DNA from: Rhizobium sp. Root1212
GTDB lineage: Bacteria; Pseudomonadota; Alphaproteobacteria; Rhizobiales; Rhizobiaceae
DNA: 64,000 nt
NCBI RefSeq assembly: GCF_001424985.1
Contig: NZ_LMDA01000001.1
Coordinates: 124,001-188,000, forward strand
Direction of reading: 5' to 3'
Under the pieces are notes generated by a model. The model was not told the DNA's origin. It was given only the letters and a program-made list of their open reading frames with translations, and made no database searches. This document shows positions 8,355 through 17,171 of this stretch, one piece after another (the stretch's first letter is position 1; each line of letters begins with the position of its first letter). A program made the translations under genes and the position numbers.

Positions 8355-10471
8355 GCCGGGTCCTTGCGCAGCCAGATTCTGTTGTCGTGGAAGGCCGCGC
8401 CGCCATAGGGCGCGACCGCGTCGGCCCCCGTCAGAACGTTGATGCCTTCGCCATCGAGATGGGCGTCGTTGGGCCAGAGGCCTTCCGCGATGACGACACC
8501 GCGGCGGGCGCCGCCGCCGATCTTCGCATGCAGGCGGATGTCGCCTCTGGTGTTGCCCAGATGGACGATATCGCCATCGGCGATGCCGAGGCTTGCCGCG
8601 TCTTCCGGGTGGATCATCGCTTCGGGGCGGACTTCCTTCTGCACCGAAGACGGGGTCTCGGCGAAGGTGGAATTGAGGAAGGAGCGCGCCGGCGAGGTCG
8701 CGAGACGGAAGGGGTGGGTTTCGTCCGCGACTTCGATCAGATCGACGTGATCGGGGAATTCCGGCAGGTCTTGGTGCGGGCCGAAGACGCCGAGGGCTTT
8801 GGGCGGGCGGTTCGGGGCGGGTGTGCCGGTCCAGTCTGCCTTGAAGCGGAATTTTCCATCCGGGTGGCCGAAACCGTGGACGAAGTGGGCGGTGTCGAAA
8901 TCGGGCTGGATATCCAGCCATTTCTCGCGCTTCAGCTCTTCGAAGCCCAGGCCGTAATTGACGAGGATGTGGCCGATATGCTCGCGCTCGGTGAGGCCGA
9001 AGCCGGGGCGGTCGGCGACGCCGAGGCGCTTTGCCAGTTCCTCGATGACGAAGAGATTGGTGCGCACCGTTGATGGCGGCTCGACGACCTTGGGGCCGAG
9101 CAGGATATGCTGGTGACCGCCGCCGCGATAGAGATCGTCATGCTCCAGGAACATGGTGGCGGGCAGCACGATATCGGCGACCTTGGCCGTATCGGTCATG
9201 AACTGCTCGTGCACGGCGACGAAGAGGTCGTCACGCAGGAAGCCCTTTTTCACCAGTCGCTGTTCGGGGGCGACGTTGACGGGGTTGGTGTTCTGGATCA
9301 GCAACGCCGTCACCGGGCCGCGGTGGCGCAGGGCCTCGGCATCGCCGGTCAGCACGCGGCCGATCTGCGACTGGTCGAGCATGCGGATATCCGGGTCGAC
9401 CATCGCCGTGCCCATCAGTTCGCGCTTGTCGAAACGGAAGACGTCGTTGTTGGTGTGAAAGGCGCCGCCGCCTTCGTATTGCCAGGAGCCGAGCACGGTC
9501 GGCACCGAGGCTGCCGCGTGGATGGCGACCGCGCCGTTGCGCTGGCGGGTGAAGCCGTAGCCGAGGCGGAAATAGCTCTTCTTGGTCGTGCCGACGAGTT
9601 TGGCGAAGGCTTCGATTTCCTCCACCGACAGGCCGGTGATCGCGGAGGCCCATTCGGGGGTGCGGGTTTTCAGGTGGGCTTCGAGGCCGGCGGGATCGTC
9701 GGCGTAGCGGGCGAGATAGGCGCGGTCGGCATAGCCGTCACGGAAGGCGACGTGCATGACGGCGCAGGCCAAGGCCGCATCGGTGCCGGGCTTGAGGACG
9801 AGGCCCATATCGGCCTGCTTGACCGTCGGGTTGTCGTAGATGTCGATGACGACGATCTTGGCGCCGCGCTCTTTGCGGGCCTTGACGGCGTGGGTCATGA
9901 CATTGACCTGGGTCGAGACCGCATTGGTACCCCAGATGACCACGCAATCGGACTTCGCCATCTCGCGCGGATCAGGCCCGCGCAGCGAGCCGATCGCCAT
10001 GGCAAGGCCAGTCCAGGCCGGATTGGTGCAGATCGAGCCGAAGAAGCCGGAATAGCGCTTGGCATGGCGCAGGCGTTCGATCGAATCGCGCTGCACTTGG
10101 CCCATGGTGCCGGCGTAGAAATAGGGCCAGATCGCTTCGGAGCCGTGGGCCTGCTCAGCTTTCACGAAGGCATCGGCGATTTCGTCGAGGGCGGCTTCCC
10201 AGGAGATTTCCTGCCAGCGGCCATCGCCCTTGGCGCCGAGGCGGCGCCGGGGCACCATCAGGCGGCCGGGATGGTAGATGCGCTCGGAATAGCGGGCCAC
10301 CTTGGCGCAGATGACGCCGGCCGTATAGGTATTGGCGGCGGAGCCACGCACGCGGCCGATGCGGCCCTCCGCCGTCAGGTCGACTTCCAATGCGCAGGCG
10401 GACGGACAGTCGTGGGGACAGACCGTGTGGCCGACGGACTTTTCTCTCTTGATGGGGGTCGCAACGTTCAT
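8351..10471 (-). CDS. Molybdopterin-dependent oxidoreductase, substrate unknown
   Basis: About 706 residues of the DMSO-reductase superfamily. An N-terminal [4Fe-4S] site is formed by C18, C22, C26 and C55 (C-x3-C-x3-C-x28-C). The molybdopterin domains follow (WGTNAVSTQVN, KPGTDAAL, NPVNVAPEQ, DTAKVADIVLPATMFLEHDD), and a C-terminal molydopterin-dinucleotide-binding domain carries HPEDAASLGIADGD. There is no twin-arginine signal, so it should be cytoplasmic. No partner electron-transfer subunit is adjacent; the only coupled gene is nudK. The ATG at 10471 is preferred over a TTG at 10495. Substrate is not predictable from the sequence. Confidence 0.88.
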   Translation of the reverse strand: MNVATPIKREKSVGHTVCPHDCPSACALEVDLTAEGRIGRVRGSAANTYTAGVICAKVARYSERIYHPGRLMVPRRRLGAKGDGRWQEISWEAALDEIADAFVKAEQAHGSEAIWPYFYAGTMGQVQRDSIERLRHAKRYSGFFGSICTNPAWTGLAMAIGSLRGPDPREMAKSDCVVIWGTNAVSTQVNVMTHAVKARKERGAKIVVIDIYDNPTVKQADMGLVLKPGTDAALACAVMHVAFRDGYADRAYLARYADDPAGLEAHLKTRTPEWASAITGLSVEEIEAFAKLVGTTKKSYFRLGYGFTRQRNGAVAIHAAASVPTVLGSWQYEGGGAFHTNNDVFRFDKRELMGTAMVDPDIRMLDQSQIGRVLTGDAEALRHRGPVTALLIQNTNPVNVAPEQRLVKKGFLRDDLFVAVHEQFMTDTAKVADIVLPATMFLEHDDLYRGGGHQHILLGPKVVEPPSTVRTNLFVIEELAKRLGVADRPGFGLTEREHIGHILVNYGLGFEELKREKWLDIQPDFDTAHFVHGFGHPDGKFRFKADWTGTPAPNRPPKALGVFGPHQDLPEFPDHVDLIEVADETHPFRLATSPARSFLNSTFAETPSSVQKEVRPEAMIHPEDAASLGIADGDIVHLGNTRGDIRLHAKIGGGARRGVVIAEGLWPNDAHLDGEGINVLTGADAVAPYGGAAFHDNRIWLRKDPA

Positions 10472-10557
10472 GGGTTTTCTATAGGACAAGGCCAAAGGCT
10501 CTCAAAGGGCCAATCCGCATCCATATCAACAATTCATCGGAACGATCAGCAGGGCGA

Positions 10558-11421
10558 ATGAACTACCGGCACATCTATCATGCAGGAAATTTCGCCGACG
10601 TGCTGAAGCATGCGGTGCTGGCGCGGCTCGTCACCTATCTCAAGCAGAAGGACAAGGCGTTCCGGGTGCTCGATACCCATGCCGGGATCGGGCTTTACGA
10701 TCTTTCCAGCGAGGAAGCGCAGAAGACCGGGGAATGGGTGGACGGCATCGGGCGGCTTTTGGAAAAGCCTTTGCCGGGCGATGTCGCAGCGATCCTTGCG
10801 CCCTATCTCGAAGCTGTGCGCGATCTCAATCCCGACGGCCGCATCAAGCTCTATCCGGGCTCGCCGAAGCTGACGCGCATGCTGATGCGGCCGCAGGACC
10901 GGCTTTCGGCGATGGAACTTCATCCTGACGACTATGAGACGCTGCACCGGCTGTTCGACGGCGATTTCCAGAGCCGGGTCACCGAACTCGACGGCTGGCT
11001 GGCGCTCGGCGCGCATCTGCCGCCGAAAGAGAAGCGCGGGCTGGTGCTGGTCGATCCGCCGTTTGAGATTGCCGGGGAATATGACCGGCTGGTGGAGGGG
11101 CTCGCCAAGGCTTGGCGGCGGTTTTCAGGAGGCGTGTTCTGCCTGTGGTATCCGCTGAAGCAGGGAGCGCCGATCCGCAAGTTTCATGAGGATTTGCAGG
11201 CGCTGAATATTCCGAAGATGCTGTGTGCCGAGCTTTCCGTGCGCAGCGAGCGGGAGACGACCGGGCTTTCCGGTTCGGGGCTGATCGTGGTCAATCCGCC
11301 CTTTACACTTAAGGGGGAACTGGATGTGCTGCTGCCGTTCCTGAAGGGACGGCTGGCGCAGGACAAGTTTGCCTCGGGCCGCAGTTTCTGGCTGCGGGGG
11401 GAAACGGTCGAGGAGAATTGA
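10558..11421 (+). CDS. rlmJ: 23S rRNA (adenine2030-N6)-methyltransferase
   Basis: A 287-residue RlmJ-type methyltransferase that modifies A2030 of 23S rRNA before ribosome assembly. The start MNYRHIYHAGNFADVLKH is diagnostic. The SAM-binding region includes LDTHAGIGLYDL (38-49), and the catalytic motif DPPFE lies at 166-170 (DPPY/F-type N6-adenine enzymes). It is divergent from the molybdopterin oxidoreductase with 86 bases between start codons. A short GC stem (AGGGCG/CGCCCT) follows the stop. Confidence 0.95.
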   Translation: MNYRHIYHAGNFADVLKHAVLARLVTYLKQKDKAFRVLDTHAGIGLYDLSSEEAQKTGEWVDGIGRLLEKPLPGDVAAILAPYLEAVRDLNPDGRIKLYPGSPKLTRMLMRPQDRLSAMELHPDDYETLHRLFDGDFQSRVTELDGWLALGAHLPPKEKRGLVLVDPPFEIAGEYDRLVEGLAKAWRRFSGGVFCLWYPLKQGAPIRKFHEDLQALNIPKMLCAELSVRSERETTGLSGSGLIVVNPPFTLKGELDVLLPFLKGRLAQDKFASGRSFWLRGETVEEN

Positions 11422-11484
11422 GGGCGCAAACCGCCCTTCCCTCGCCTTTCCATATGGGGTAGCCATGGTTCGGGAGCCTCCTCG

Positions 11485-12204
11485 ATGAAATCAAAAATCC
11501 TCGCAACCGCCCTCATAGCGCTTCTGCTTGCCGGATGCAGCGGCGAGGATGACGGCGCGAAGAAGACGGCGCCGACGCCGATTGTTTCAACCAGCACAGA
11601 GAAGAAACCTGAAAAGGCCGCGACGGTGCCACTTGGCAGCGGTTTCGATTTCTACGTGCTGTCGCTCTCCTGGTCGCCGAGCTGGTGCGGGGAAAACGAT
11701 CCGAACGGCAAGACCATGCAATGCGATACCTCGCGCAATCATGGGCTGATCGTGCATGGCCTCTGGCCGCAGAACGAAAGCGGCTACCCGGAATTCTGCC
11801 GCAGCCGCGATAGCGACCGGGTGCCGGAAGCGCTGGGGCGGCAGATGTTCGATATCATGCCCTCCATGGGGCTGATCGGCCATGAATGGCGCAAGCATGG
11901 GACCTGCTCGGGGCTCGGGCAGAAGGATTATTTCGCCGTGATGCGGGCGGCGTGGCAAAAGCTCCGGCTTCCGCCGGAGCTGAAATCCGGGAACCGGACG
12001 GCGAAGGCATCGCCGCAGGAAATCGAGGCCGATCTCATCGCCGCCAATCCGGGCCTGAGCACCGGAGCGATCGCTGTCACCTGCTCTTCCGGCCAGCTCG
12101 ATGAAATCCGTATCTGCATGAACCGTGACCTTGGGTTTCGCCCCTGCCCGGACGTCGACCGTGGCGGCTGCCGGGCGCGGTCGCTGACGTTGCCTGCCCT
12201 TTGA
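11485..12204 (+). CDS. Ribonuclease T2-family lipoprotein
   Basis: A 239-residue secreted RNase T2 homologue. Both catalytic blocks are present: CAS I HGLWP (91-95) and CAS II HEWRKHGTC (133-141), each with its histidine, and several cysteines occur for disulphides. The N-terminus is a lipoprotein signal with lipobox LLAGC (C18), followed by a charged, low-complexity linker up to about residue 50. It should be membrane-anchored and act on RNA in the periplasm or at the surface. It may scavenge nucleotides from RNA; that role is inferred. Bacterial RNase T2 enzymes such as E. coli RNase I are usually soluble, so the lipid anchor is notable. Confidence 0.9.
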   Translation: MKSKILATALIALLLAGCSGEDDGAKKTAPTPIVSTSTEKKPEKAATVPLGSGFDFYVLSLSWSPSWCGENDPNGKTMQCDTSRNHGLIVHGLWPQNESGYPEFCRSRDSDRVPEALGRQMFDIMPSMGLIGHEWRKHGTCSGLGQKDYFAVMRAAWQKLRLPPELKSGNRTAKASPQEIEADLIAANPGLSTGAIAVTCSSGQLDEIRICMNRDLGFRPCPDVDRGGCRARSLTLPAL

Positions 12205-12229
12205 TGAAGCCGAACAGAAAGCCGACGCG

Positions 12230-12820
12230 ATGAAAATTCTCTATTCGCCCGCCTCCCCCTATTCCAACAAGGTGCGCATGGCCGCCCACTACGCCGGCAT
12301 TACCGCCGAAAGCGTGCTGACCGACACGGCCTCCAACCCGCCCGAACTGATCGCCAACAATCCGCTCGGCAAGATCCCGACGCTGATCACCAATGACGGC
12401 AAGGCGATCTATGACAGCAGGACGATCATGCACTTCATCGACCGGGAAACGAAGGGCAAGCTTTATCCGCGCAATGCGGAAAAGCGCACCGATGTCGAAA
12501 TCCTCGAAGCGCTCTGCGACGGCATCTGCGACAGCCTGCTGGCCATCGTCTACGAGAAGCGCATCCATCCGCCGGAAAAGATCCATCAGCCGTGGATCGA
12601 CAAGCAGTGGGAAAAGGTGGTGCGCGGGCTCGACTATCTCGAAGCCAACCTGCCGAAGACGGCGGCCAAGCTGCATGGCGGACATTTCGCGCTGGCGGCC
12701 ATGCTGCGCTATATCGAGCTGCGCTTCAGCGGCGAATGGCAGCGCGGCCGGCCGAAGCTGAAGAACTGGCCGAAGAAATTCGAAAAGCAGTTTCCCGACT
12801 ACGGCAAGTTCAAGGCCTGA
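12230..12820 (+). CDS. Glutathione S-transferase family protein
   Basis: A 196-residue protein with the thioredoxin-like GST N-domain: SPASPYSNKVRMAA (residues 6-19) places the catalytic Ser/Tyr region, NNPLGKIPTLI includes the cis-proline, and YDSRTIMHFID is the glutathione-binding segment. A helical C-domain follows. The exact reaction is not predictable. It lies 25 bases after the RNase T2 gene and may share its transcript. Confidence 0.85.
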   Translation: MKILYSPASPYSNKVRMAAHYAGITAESVLTDTASNPPELIANNPLGKIPTLITNDGKAIYDSRTIMHFIDRETKGKLYPRNAEKRTDVEILEALCDGICDSLLAIVYEKRIHPPEKIHQPWIDKQWEKVVRGLDYLEANLPKTAAKLHGGHFALAAMLRYIELRFSGEWQRGRPKLKNWPKKFEKQFPDYGKFKA

Positions 12821-12902
12821 CGGCTTCGTCCCTCGACAAGGAGCGGCAGGACCCTACCTGCCGAAGCCGGGGCGAACGCATGTCGAATTTGGAGGAACTG
12901 GA

Positions 12903-13313
12903 ATGACGGAAAGTGCTGCATCGGAGTTGATCGATCGGAAGATTGCCGAGCTTGGCGGCTGGCGCGGGGATACGCTTGCGAAAATCCGCAGCATCATCCG
13001 CGAGGCCGACCCGGAGGCGATCGAGGAGGTGAAGTGGCGCGGCGTGCCCGTGTGGTCGCATGACGGGATTATCTGCACCGGCGAGACCTACAAGAGCGTC
13101 GTGAAGATGACCTTTGCCAATGGTGCTTCGCTGGAAGACCCGAAGGGGCTTTTCAACTCCAGCCTCGACGGCAATGTGCGGCGGGCGATCGATGTGCGTG
13201 AGGGCGAGGAAATCGACGCGGAAGCGCTGAAGGGTCTTGTTCGCGCGGCCGTGGCGCTGAACAGCGCGAAGGCGGCGGCGAAGCGCCCTGCCCGCGCCAA
13301 GAAGCAGGATTGA
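12903..13313 (+). CDS. DUF1801 domain protein
   Basis: A 136-residue protein of the DUF1801 (YdhG/YdeI-like) family. Diagnostic phrases are ADPEAIEEVKWRGVPVWSHDGIICTGETYKSVVKMTFANGA (split: EEVKWRGVPVW near 40-50, then VVKMTFANG). Function in the family is not established. The C-terminus is rich in Lys/Ala. GGAGG lies 8 bases before the ATG at 12903. It converges on the Omp25-like gene, with a bidirectional terminator between. Confidence 0.82.
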   Translation: MTESAASELIDRKIAELGGWRGDTLAKIRSIIREADPEAIEEVKWRGVPVWSHDGIICTGETYKSVVKMTFANGASLEDPKGLFNSSLDGNVRRAIDVREGEEIDAEALKGLVRAAVALNSAKAAAKRPARAKKQD

Positions 13314-13320
13314 GAATACA

Positions 13321-13347
13321 AAAAAGGCCGGATCGCTCCGGCCTTTT
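13321..13347. terminator. Bidirectional terminator
   Basis: GGCCGGA (13326-13332), TCGC loop, TCCGGCC (13337-13343), with A5 before and T4 after. It sits between convergent genes (DUF1801 rightward, Omp25-like leftward) and can serve both. Confidence 0.85.
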
Positions 13348-13370
13348 CGTCTTTGGGAAGAACCCGAAGA

Positions 13371-14009
13371 TCAGAACTTCACGCCCATACCGACACGAAC
13401 GCTGTGTGCGTCGTAACCCGACGAGACGTTGCCGCTCGGCAGGTCGAAGTCCTTCTTCTGGTAGTCGGTGTAGCGGTATTCGATACGCGCCGTCACGTTG
13501 TCGGTCACGAAGGCTTCGGCACCGGCACCGGCCGTCCAGCCGAACAGGGTCTTGCTGTCGGAAGAACCACCTTCCTTGGCCTTGACGTCGGTAGCGGCGA
13601 CGCCGGCCGTACCGTAGACGAGAACCGGGTTCAGGTCGTAACCGACGCGGCCGCGCAGCGAGCCGTTGACGCCCTGCTCCATGGTACGGGTCGGGTTGGT
13701 CGCATCGTTGCCGCTGTAGTTCACGTCGGCTTCCGCACCGTAAACGATCTGGCCGCTCTGCATGTTGTAGCCGCCGTAGAGGCCGCCGCCAAAGGCAGCA
13801 GCGCCGCGGCCGCCGGTGGCGTCGAACTGGCCGTGGGACCAATCGGCGGTACCACCGACATAGGCGCCCGACCAGTTCTTGACGACCGGCTCGGAATATT
13901 CCGCAGCCGGAGCAGCCGGAACTTCGTCGATCGCGTCGGCAGCCTGAACGGCCGAGAAGGTGATGAGGGTCACAGCCGATGCCATGAGGGTGGTGATAAG
14001 AGTACGCAT
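13371..14009 (-). CDS. Omp25/RopB-like outer membrane beta-barrel protein
   Basis: A 212-residue outer membrane protein. The signal peptide ends VQA-AD near residue 23. The mature part starts with an acidic/proline-rich stretch, then WSGAYVGG, a small eight-stranded barrel with repeated Gly/Ala aromatic strands (GGLYGGYNMQ, GRVGYDL, ARIEYRYTDY), and the C-terminal signature VRVGMGVKF. This matches the abundant Omp25/Omp31/RopB family of Rhizobiales. RBS AAAGGAG lies about 7 bases before the ATG, consistent with strong expression. A hairpin lies in its leader at 14040-14058. Which paralogue it is cannot be decided here. Confidence 0.9.
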   Translation of the reverse strand: MRTLITTLMASAVTLITFSAVQAADAIDEVPAAPAAEYSEPVVKNWSGAYVGGTADWSHGQFDATGGRGAAAFGGGLYGGYNMQSGQIVYGAEADVNYSGNDATNPTRTMEQGVNGSLRGRVGYDLNPVLVYGTAGVAATDVKAKEGGSSDSKTLFGWTAGAGAEAFVTDNVTARIEYRYTDYQKKDFDLPSGNVSSGYDAHSVRVGMGVKF

Positions 14010-14378
14010 ACAAATTCTCCTTTCAGGCCGGCGACCAGAGGACCCCTTTTGGTCCGGATCGGCACACCGGCAATTACATTTAACCCCGCCCGGTTGAGCT
14101 GAAATTGGACACCAAATGAGGATTCTCCAGAGCCAAAATATGAAATTTTGGTGGCATAAGGATGTCCGAAATTCGATGTTGCTTCACGGCCACAGGCTAT
14201 TTGTTAACCATGAAGAAAGAATAAACATATCTATACTTCAACTGCTCTCTTTTAGCTCAACGTCTGTTACAGCCGTTAATTTTTTCGAAACCATTGTGCA
14301 TTCGCGGTTTCACTCATCGGCCTCTCCACCTATATCTTGCGATCGATAGAAGTTTCGAATCTCGCAAACGGACCGGCC
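14010..14378. other. A/T-rich divergent promoter region
   Basis: This 369-base non-coding stretch lies between the Omp25-like gene (leftward) and the SDR gene (rightward). It is distinctly more A/T-rich than its surroundings (e.g. around 14200-14290) and must contain the promoters of both. Apart from the leader hairpin at 14040-14058 I could not fix promoter elements, and no convincing ORF is present. Confidence 0.6.
14040..14058 (-). promoter_or_regulatory. Leader hairpin of the Omp25-like gene
   Basis: Read on the minus strand this is TCCGGACCAAAAGGGGTCC: GGACC pairs with GGTCC around an A/G-rich loop, about 31 bases before the start codon. The same motif, one A shorter, occurs in the rpsF leader (54338-54356). 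Its function is unknown; it may stabilise the mRNA or bind a regulator. Confidence 0.45.
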
Positions 14379-15143
14379 TTGAGAAAACCGCTGAAAACCG
14401 CCCTCGTCACCGGCAGCGCCCGTCGCATCGGCAAGGCGATCGCCGAGGATCTGGCTGCCCATGGCTTTGCCGTGGCGATCCACGCCCACCAGGGCCGCGA
14501 CGAAGCCGAGGCGCTGGCCGCCGACATTCGCAGGCAGGGCGGCAAGGCGGCCGCCGTTGTTGCAGACCTGACGGACAGCAAGGCTGCCGGCCGGCTGATG
14601 GGCGAAGCTGTTGAGGCGATCGGACCGATCGGGCTGCTCGTCAACAACGCCTCGATCTTCCGCAAGGACAGCGTTTCCGATTTCGACGAAGACATCTGGG
14701 ACCGGCATTTCGACCTGCACGTGAAGGCGCCGTCGATCCTGGCGCGGGATTTTGCGGCACAAATGCCGCAGGGCCATGGCGGGCTGATCGTCAACATCAT
14801 CGACCAGCGGGTCTGGGCTCCCAATCCGCGATTTTATTCCTATATGCTGTCCAAGGCGGCGCTCTTGATGGCGACGACGACGATGGCGCAGGCGCTTGCC
14901 CCGACCATTCGCGTCAACGGCATCGGGCCGGGGCCGACGCTGCCGAACGAGCGGCAAAACCAGTCCGACTTCGAGGCACAGGTGGAGGCCCTGATTCTCA
15001 GGGCCGGACCGGAGCTTTCGGAATTCGGGCGGACCATCCGCTTCTTGTTCGAGACGCCGTCGATCACCGGGCAGATGATCGCTCTCGATGGCGGCCAGCA
15101 TCTGGCCTGGGAAACGCCCGATATATTGGAGATCGTGGAATGA
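14379..15143 (+). CDS. SDR-family oxidoreductase, pteridine-reductase-like
   Basis: A 254-residue short-chain dehydrogenase. The cofactor loop [12 protein letters not shown] has the arginines seen in pteridine reductases of the FolM type. NNAS follows at the expected spacing, and the catalytic Tyr-x3-Lys is YMLSK. The C-terminal [12 protein letters not shown] is typical of SDRs. The start is uncertain: TTG at 14379 ([12 protein letters not shown]) is preferred, while TTG at 14337 would add 14 residues. The stop overlaps the uvrC start codon. Reduction of a pterin is possible, but the substrate is not proven. Confidence 0.85.
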   Translation: MRKPLKTALVTGSARRIGKAIAEDLAAHGFAVAIHAHQGRDEAEALAADIRRQGGKAAAVVADLTDSKAAGRLMGEAVEAIGPIGLLVNNASIFRKDSVSDFDEDIWDRHFDLHVKAPSILARDFAAQMPQGHGGLIVNIIDQRVWAPNPRFYSYMLSKAALLMATTTMAQALAPTIRVNGIGPGPTLPNERQNQSDFEAQVEALILRAGPELSEFGRTIRFLFETPSITGQMIALDGGQHLAWETPDILEIVE

Positions 15144-17164
15144 GCGGACGCACGCCGAACGATGGCGGCATCCTGTACGACGAGAATGCCGCCGATGAAG
15201 ACGACCTGATCGAGGTTGAAAACGACCTGCCCGAAGCCGTGCCGGCGATCGACTGGGCCGAAGCCGGTGAGTTCGACCACACGCTGCGCGGCGCCGAGTT
15301 GATCCAGGCCTTCGTCAAGCTTTTGCCGAACAGTCCGGGCGTCTACCGCATGTTCAACGAGGCGGGCGACGTGCTTTATGTCGGCAAGGCGCGCAGCCTG
15401 AAGAAGCGCGTCAGCAACTACGCGCAGGGACGCGTGCATTCCAACCGCCTGACCCGCATGGTGCGCGAGACGGCGAACATGGAATTCGTCACCACCCGCA
15501 CCGAGATCGAAGCGCTGCTGCTGGAAGCCAACCTGATCAAGCGGTTGCGCCCGCGCTTCAACGTGCTGCTTCGTGACGACAAGTCGTTTCCCTATATCCT
15601 CGTGACCGGCGACAGCCGGGCGCCGGCGCTTTACAAGCATCGCGGGGCGCGCAGCCGCAAGGGCGATTATTTCGGGCCGTTCGCGTCCGCCGGCGCGGTC
15701 GGGCGCACGATCAACTCACTGCAGCGCGCCTTTCTTTTGCGCACCTGCACCGACAGCGTTTTCGAGACGCGGACGCGGCCCTGCCTGCTGCATCAGATCA
15801 AGCGCTGTGCCGCCCCCTGCACCCGCGAGATTTCCGATGAGGGCTATGCCGAGCTTGTAACCGAAGCCAAGGATTTCCTTTCCGGCAAAAGCCAGGCGGT
15901 GAAGGCAACCATCGCATCCGCCATGAGCGAGGCTTCCGAAAATCTCGATTTCGAGCGGGCAGCTCTTTATCGCGACCGGCTGGCGGCGCTCTCGCATGTA
16001 CAGAGCCACCAGGGCATCAATCCGGCCGGCGTCGAGGAAGCCGATGTCTTTGCGATCCATCACGAGGGCGGGGTTTCCTGCATCCAGGTGTTCTTCTTCC
16101 GCACCGGACAGAACTGGGGAAACCGCGCCTATTTCCCCAAGGCCGATCCGGCGCTGACGTCTTCCGAGGTGCTGAGCGCGTTTCTGGCGCAGTTCTATGA
16201 CGACAAGCCCTGCCCGCGGCAGATTTTGCTGTGCGAGCAGGTGGAGGAGCAGGAACTGCTGGCGCAGGCGTTTTCGGAAAAATCGAGCTACAAGGTTGCC
16301 ATCGCCGTGCCGCAGCGGGGCGAGAAGAAGGACCTTGTCGATCATGCCGTCGCCAATGCGCGCGAAGCGCATGGAAGGAAGCTCGCCGAAACCGCCTCGC
16401 AATCGCGGTTGCTGCAGGGTTTCGCCGAGACCTTCAAGCTGGAGCGGGTGCCGCAGCGGATCGAGATTTACGACAACTCGCATATCATGGGCACCAATGC
16501 CGTCGGCGGCATGGTGGTGGCGGGGCCGGAAGGTTTCGTCAAAGGCCAGTATCGCAAGTTCAACATCAAATCGACCGACATCACGCCGGGCGACGACTTC
16601 GGCATGATGCGCGAGGTGATGACGCGGCGGTTTTCACGGCTCTTGAAGGAAGAGGGAAAGCCGGATCGCTCCGCGCAACCTTCAGAGGATCAGGCCTTTC
16701 CGGCATGGCCGGATGTGATCCTGATCGATGGCGGCCAAGGGCAGATGACGGCGGTTCGCGCCATCCTGAAAGAACTCGATATCGAGGATTGCGTCGTGGC
16801 CATCGGCGTCGCCAAGGGTGTCGACCGCGATGCCGGGCGCGAACGGTTCTTTCCGCCGGGGCGGGAAAGCTTCACCATGCCGCCGCGCGATCCGGTGCTG
16901 TATTTCATCCAGCGGCTGCGGGATGAGGCGCACCGTTTCGCCATCGGCTCGCATCGGGCACGGCGGAAGAAGGAGATGGTGAAAAACCCGCTCGACGAGA
17001 TCGGCGGTATCGGGCCGACCCGCAAGCGGGCACTGCTGCATCACTTCGGGACGGCCAAGGCCGTATCGCGGGCGGGGATCAACGATCTGATGTCCGTCGC
17101 AGGGATTTCGGCTTCGGTGGCGAAGCTGGTTTATGATCATTTTCATGAGGATGGGGGCAAGTAG
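15140..17164 (+). CDS. uvrC: Excinuclease ABC subunit C
   Basis: The 674-residue UvrC nuclease of nucleotide excision repair, which cuts on both sides of a lesion bound by UvrB. The domains in order are a GIY-YIG nuclease (NSPGVYRM...[15 protein letters not shown], about 64-100), a UVR motif for UvrB binding around 245-285, an RNase-H-like C-terminal nuclease (IYDNSHIMG and LIDGGQGQM), and helix-hairpin-helix motifs at the end ([17 protein letters not shown]). About 50 acidic residues precede the GIY-YIG domain, as usual in rhizobia. The start codon overlaps the SDR stop (ATGA). Confidence 0.97.
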   Translation: MSGRTPNDGGILYDENAADEDDLIEVENDLPEAVPAIDWAEAGEFDHTLRGAELIQAFVKLLPNSPGVYRMFNEAGDVLYVGKARSLKKRVSNYAQGRVHSNRLTRMVRETANMEFVTTRTEIEALLLEANLIKRLRPRFNVLLRDDKSFPYILVTGDSRAPALYKHRGARSRKGDYFGPFASAGAVGRTINSLQRAFLLRTCTDSVFETRTRPCLLHQIKRCAAPCTREISDEGYAELVTEAKDFLSGKSQAVKATIASAMSEASENLDFERAALYRDRLAALSHVQSHQGINPAGVEEADVFAIHHEGGVSCIQVFFFRTGQNWGNRAYFPKADPALTSSEVLSAFLAQFYDDKPCPRQILLCEQVEEQELLAQAFSEKSSYKVAIAVPQRGEKKDLVDHAVANAREAHGRKLAETASQSRLLQGFAETFKLERVPQRIEIYDNSHIMGTNAVGGMVVAGPEGFVKGQYRKFNIKSTDITPGDDFGMMREVMTRRFSRLLKEEGKPDRSAQPSEDQAFPAWPDVILIDGGQGQMTAVRAILKELDIEDCVVAIGVAKGVDRDAGRERFFPPGRESFTMPPRDPVLYFIQRLRDEAHRFAIGSHRARRKKEMVKNPLDEIGGIGPTRKRALLHHFGTAKAVSRAGINDLMSVAGISASVAKLVYDHFHEDGGK

Positions 17165-17171
17165 CCCCCAA

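Noticed and set aside
7758-8921. A 387-residue fusion ending in a Nudix domain
   Set aside because: The N-terminal half is an out-of-frame reading of the oxidoreductase gene. The Nudix protein starts at 8354 with an ATGA overlap.
9107-10561. Rightward open frame of about 480 codons
   Set aside because: Antisense to the molybdopterin oxidoreductase, which has Fe-S cysteines and domain motifs.
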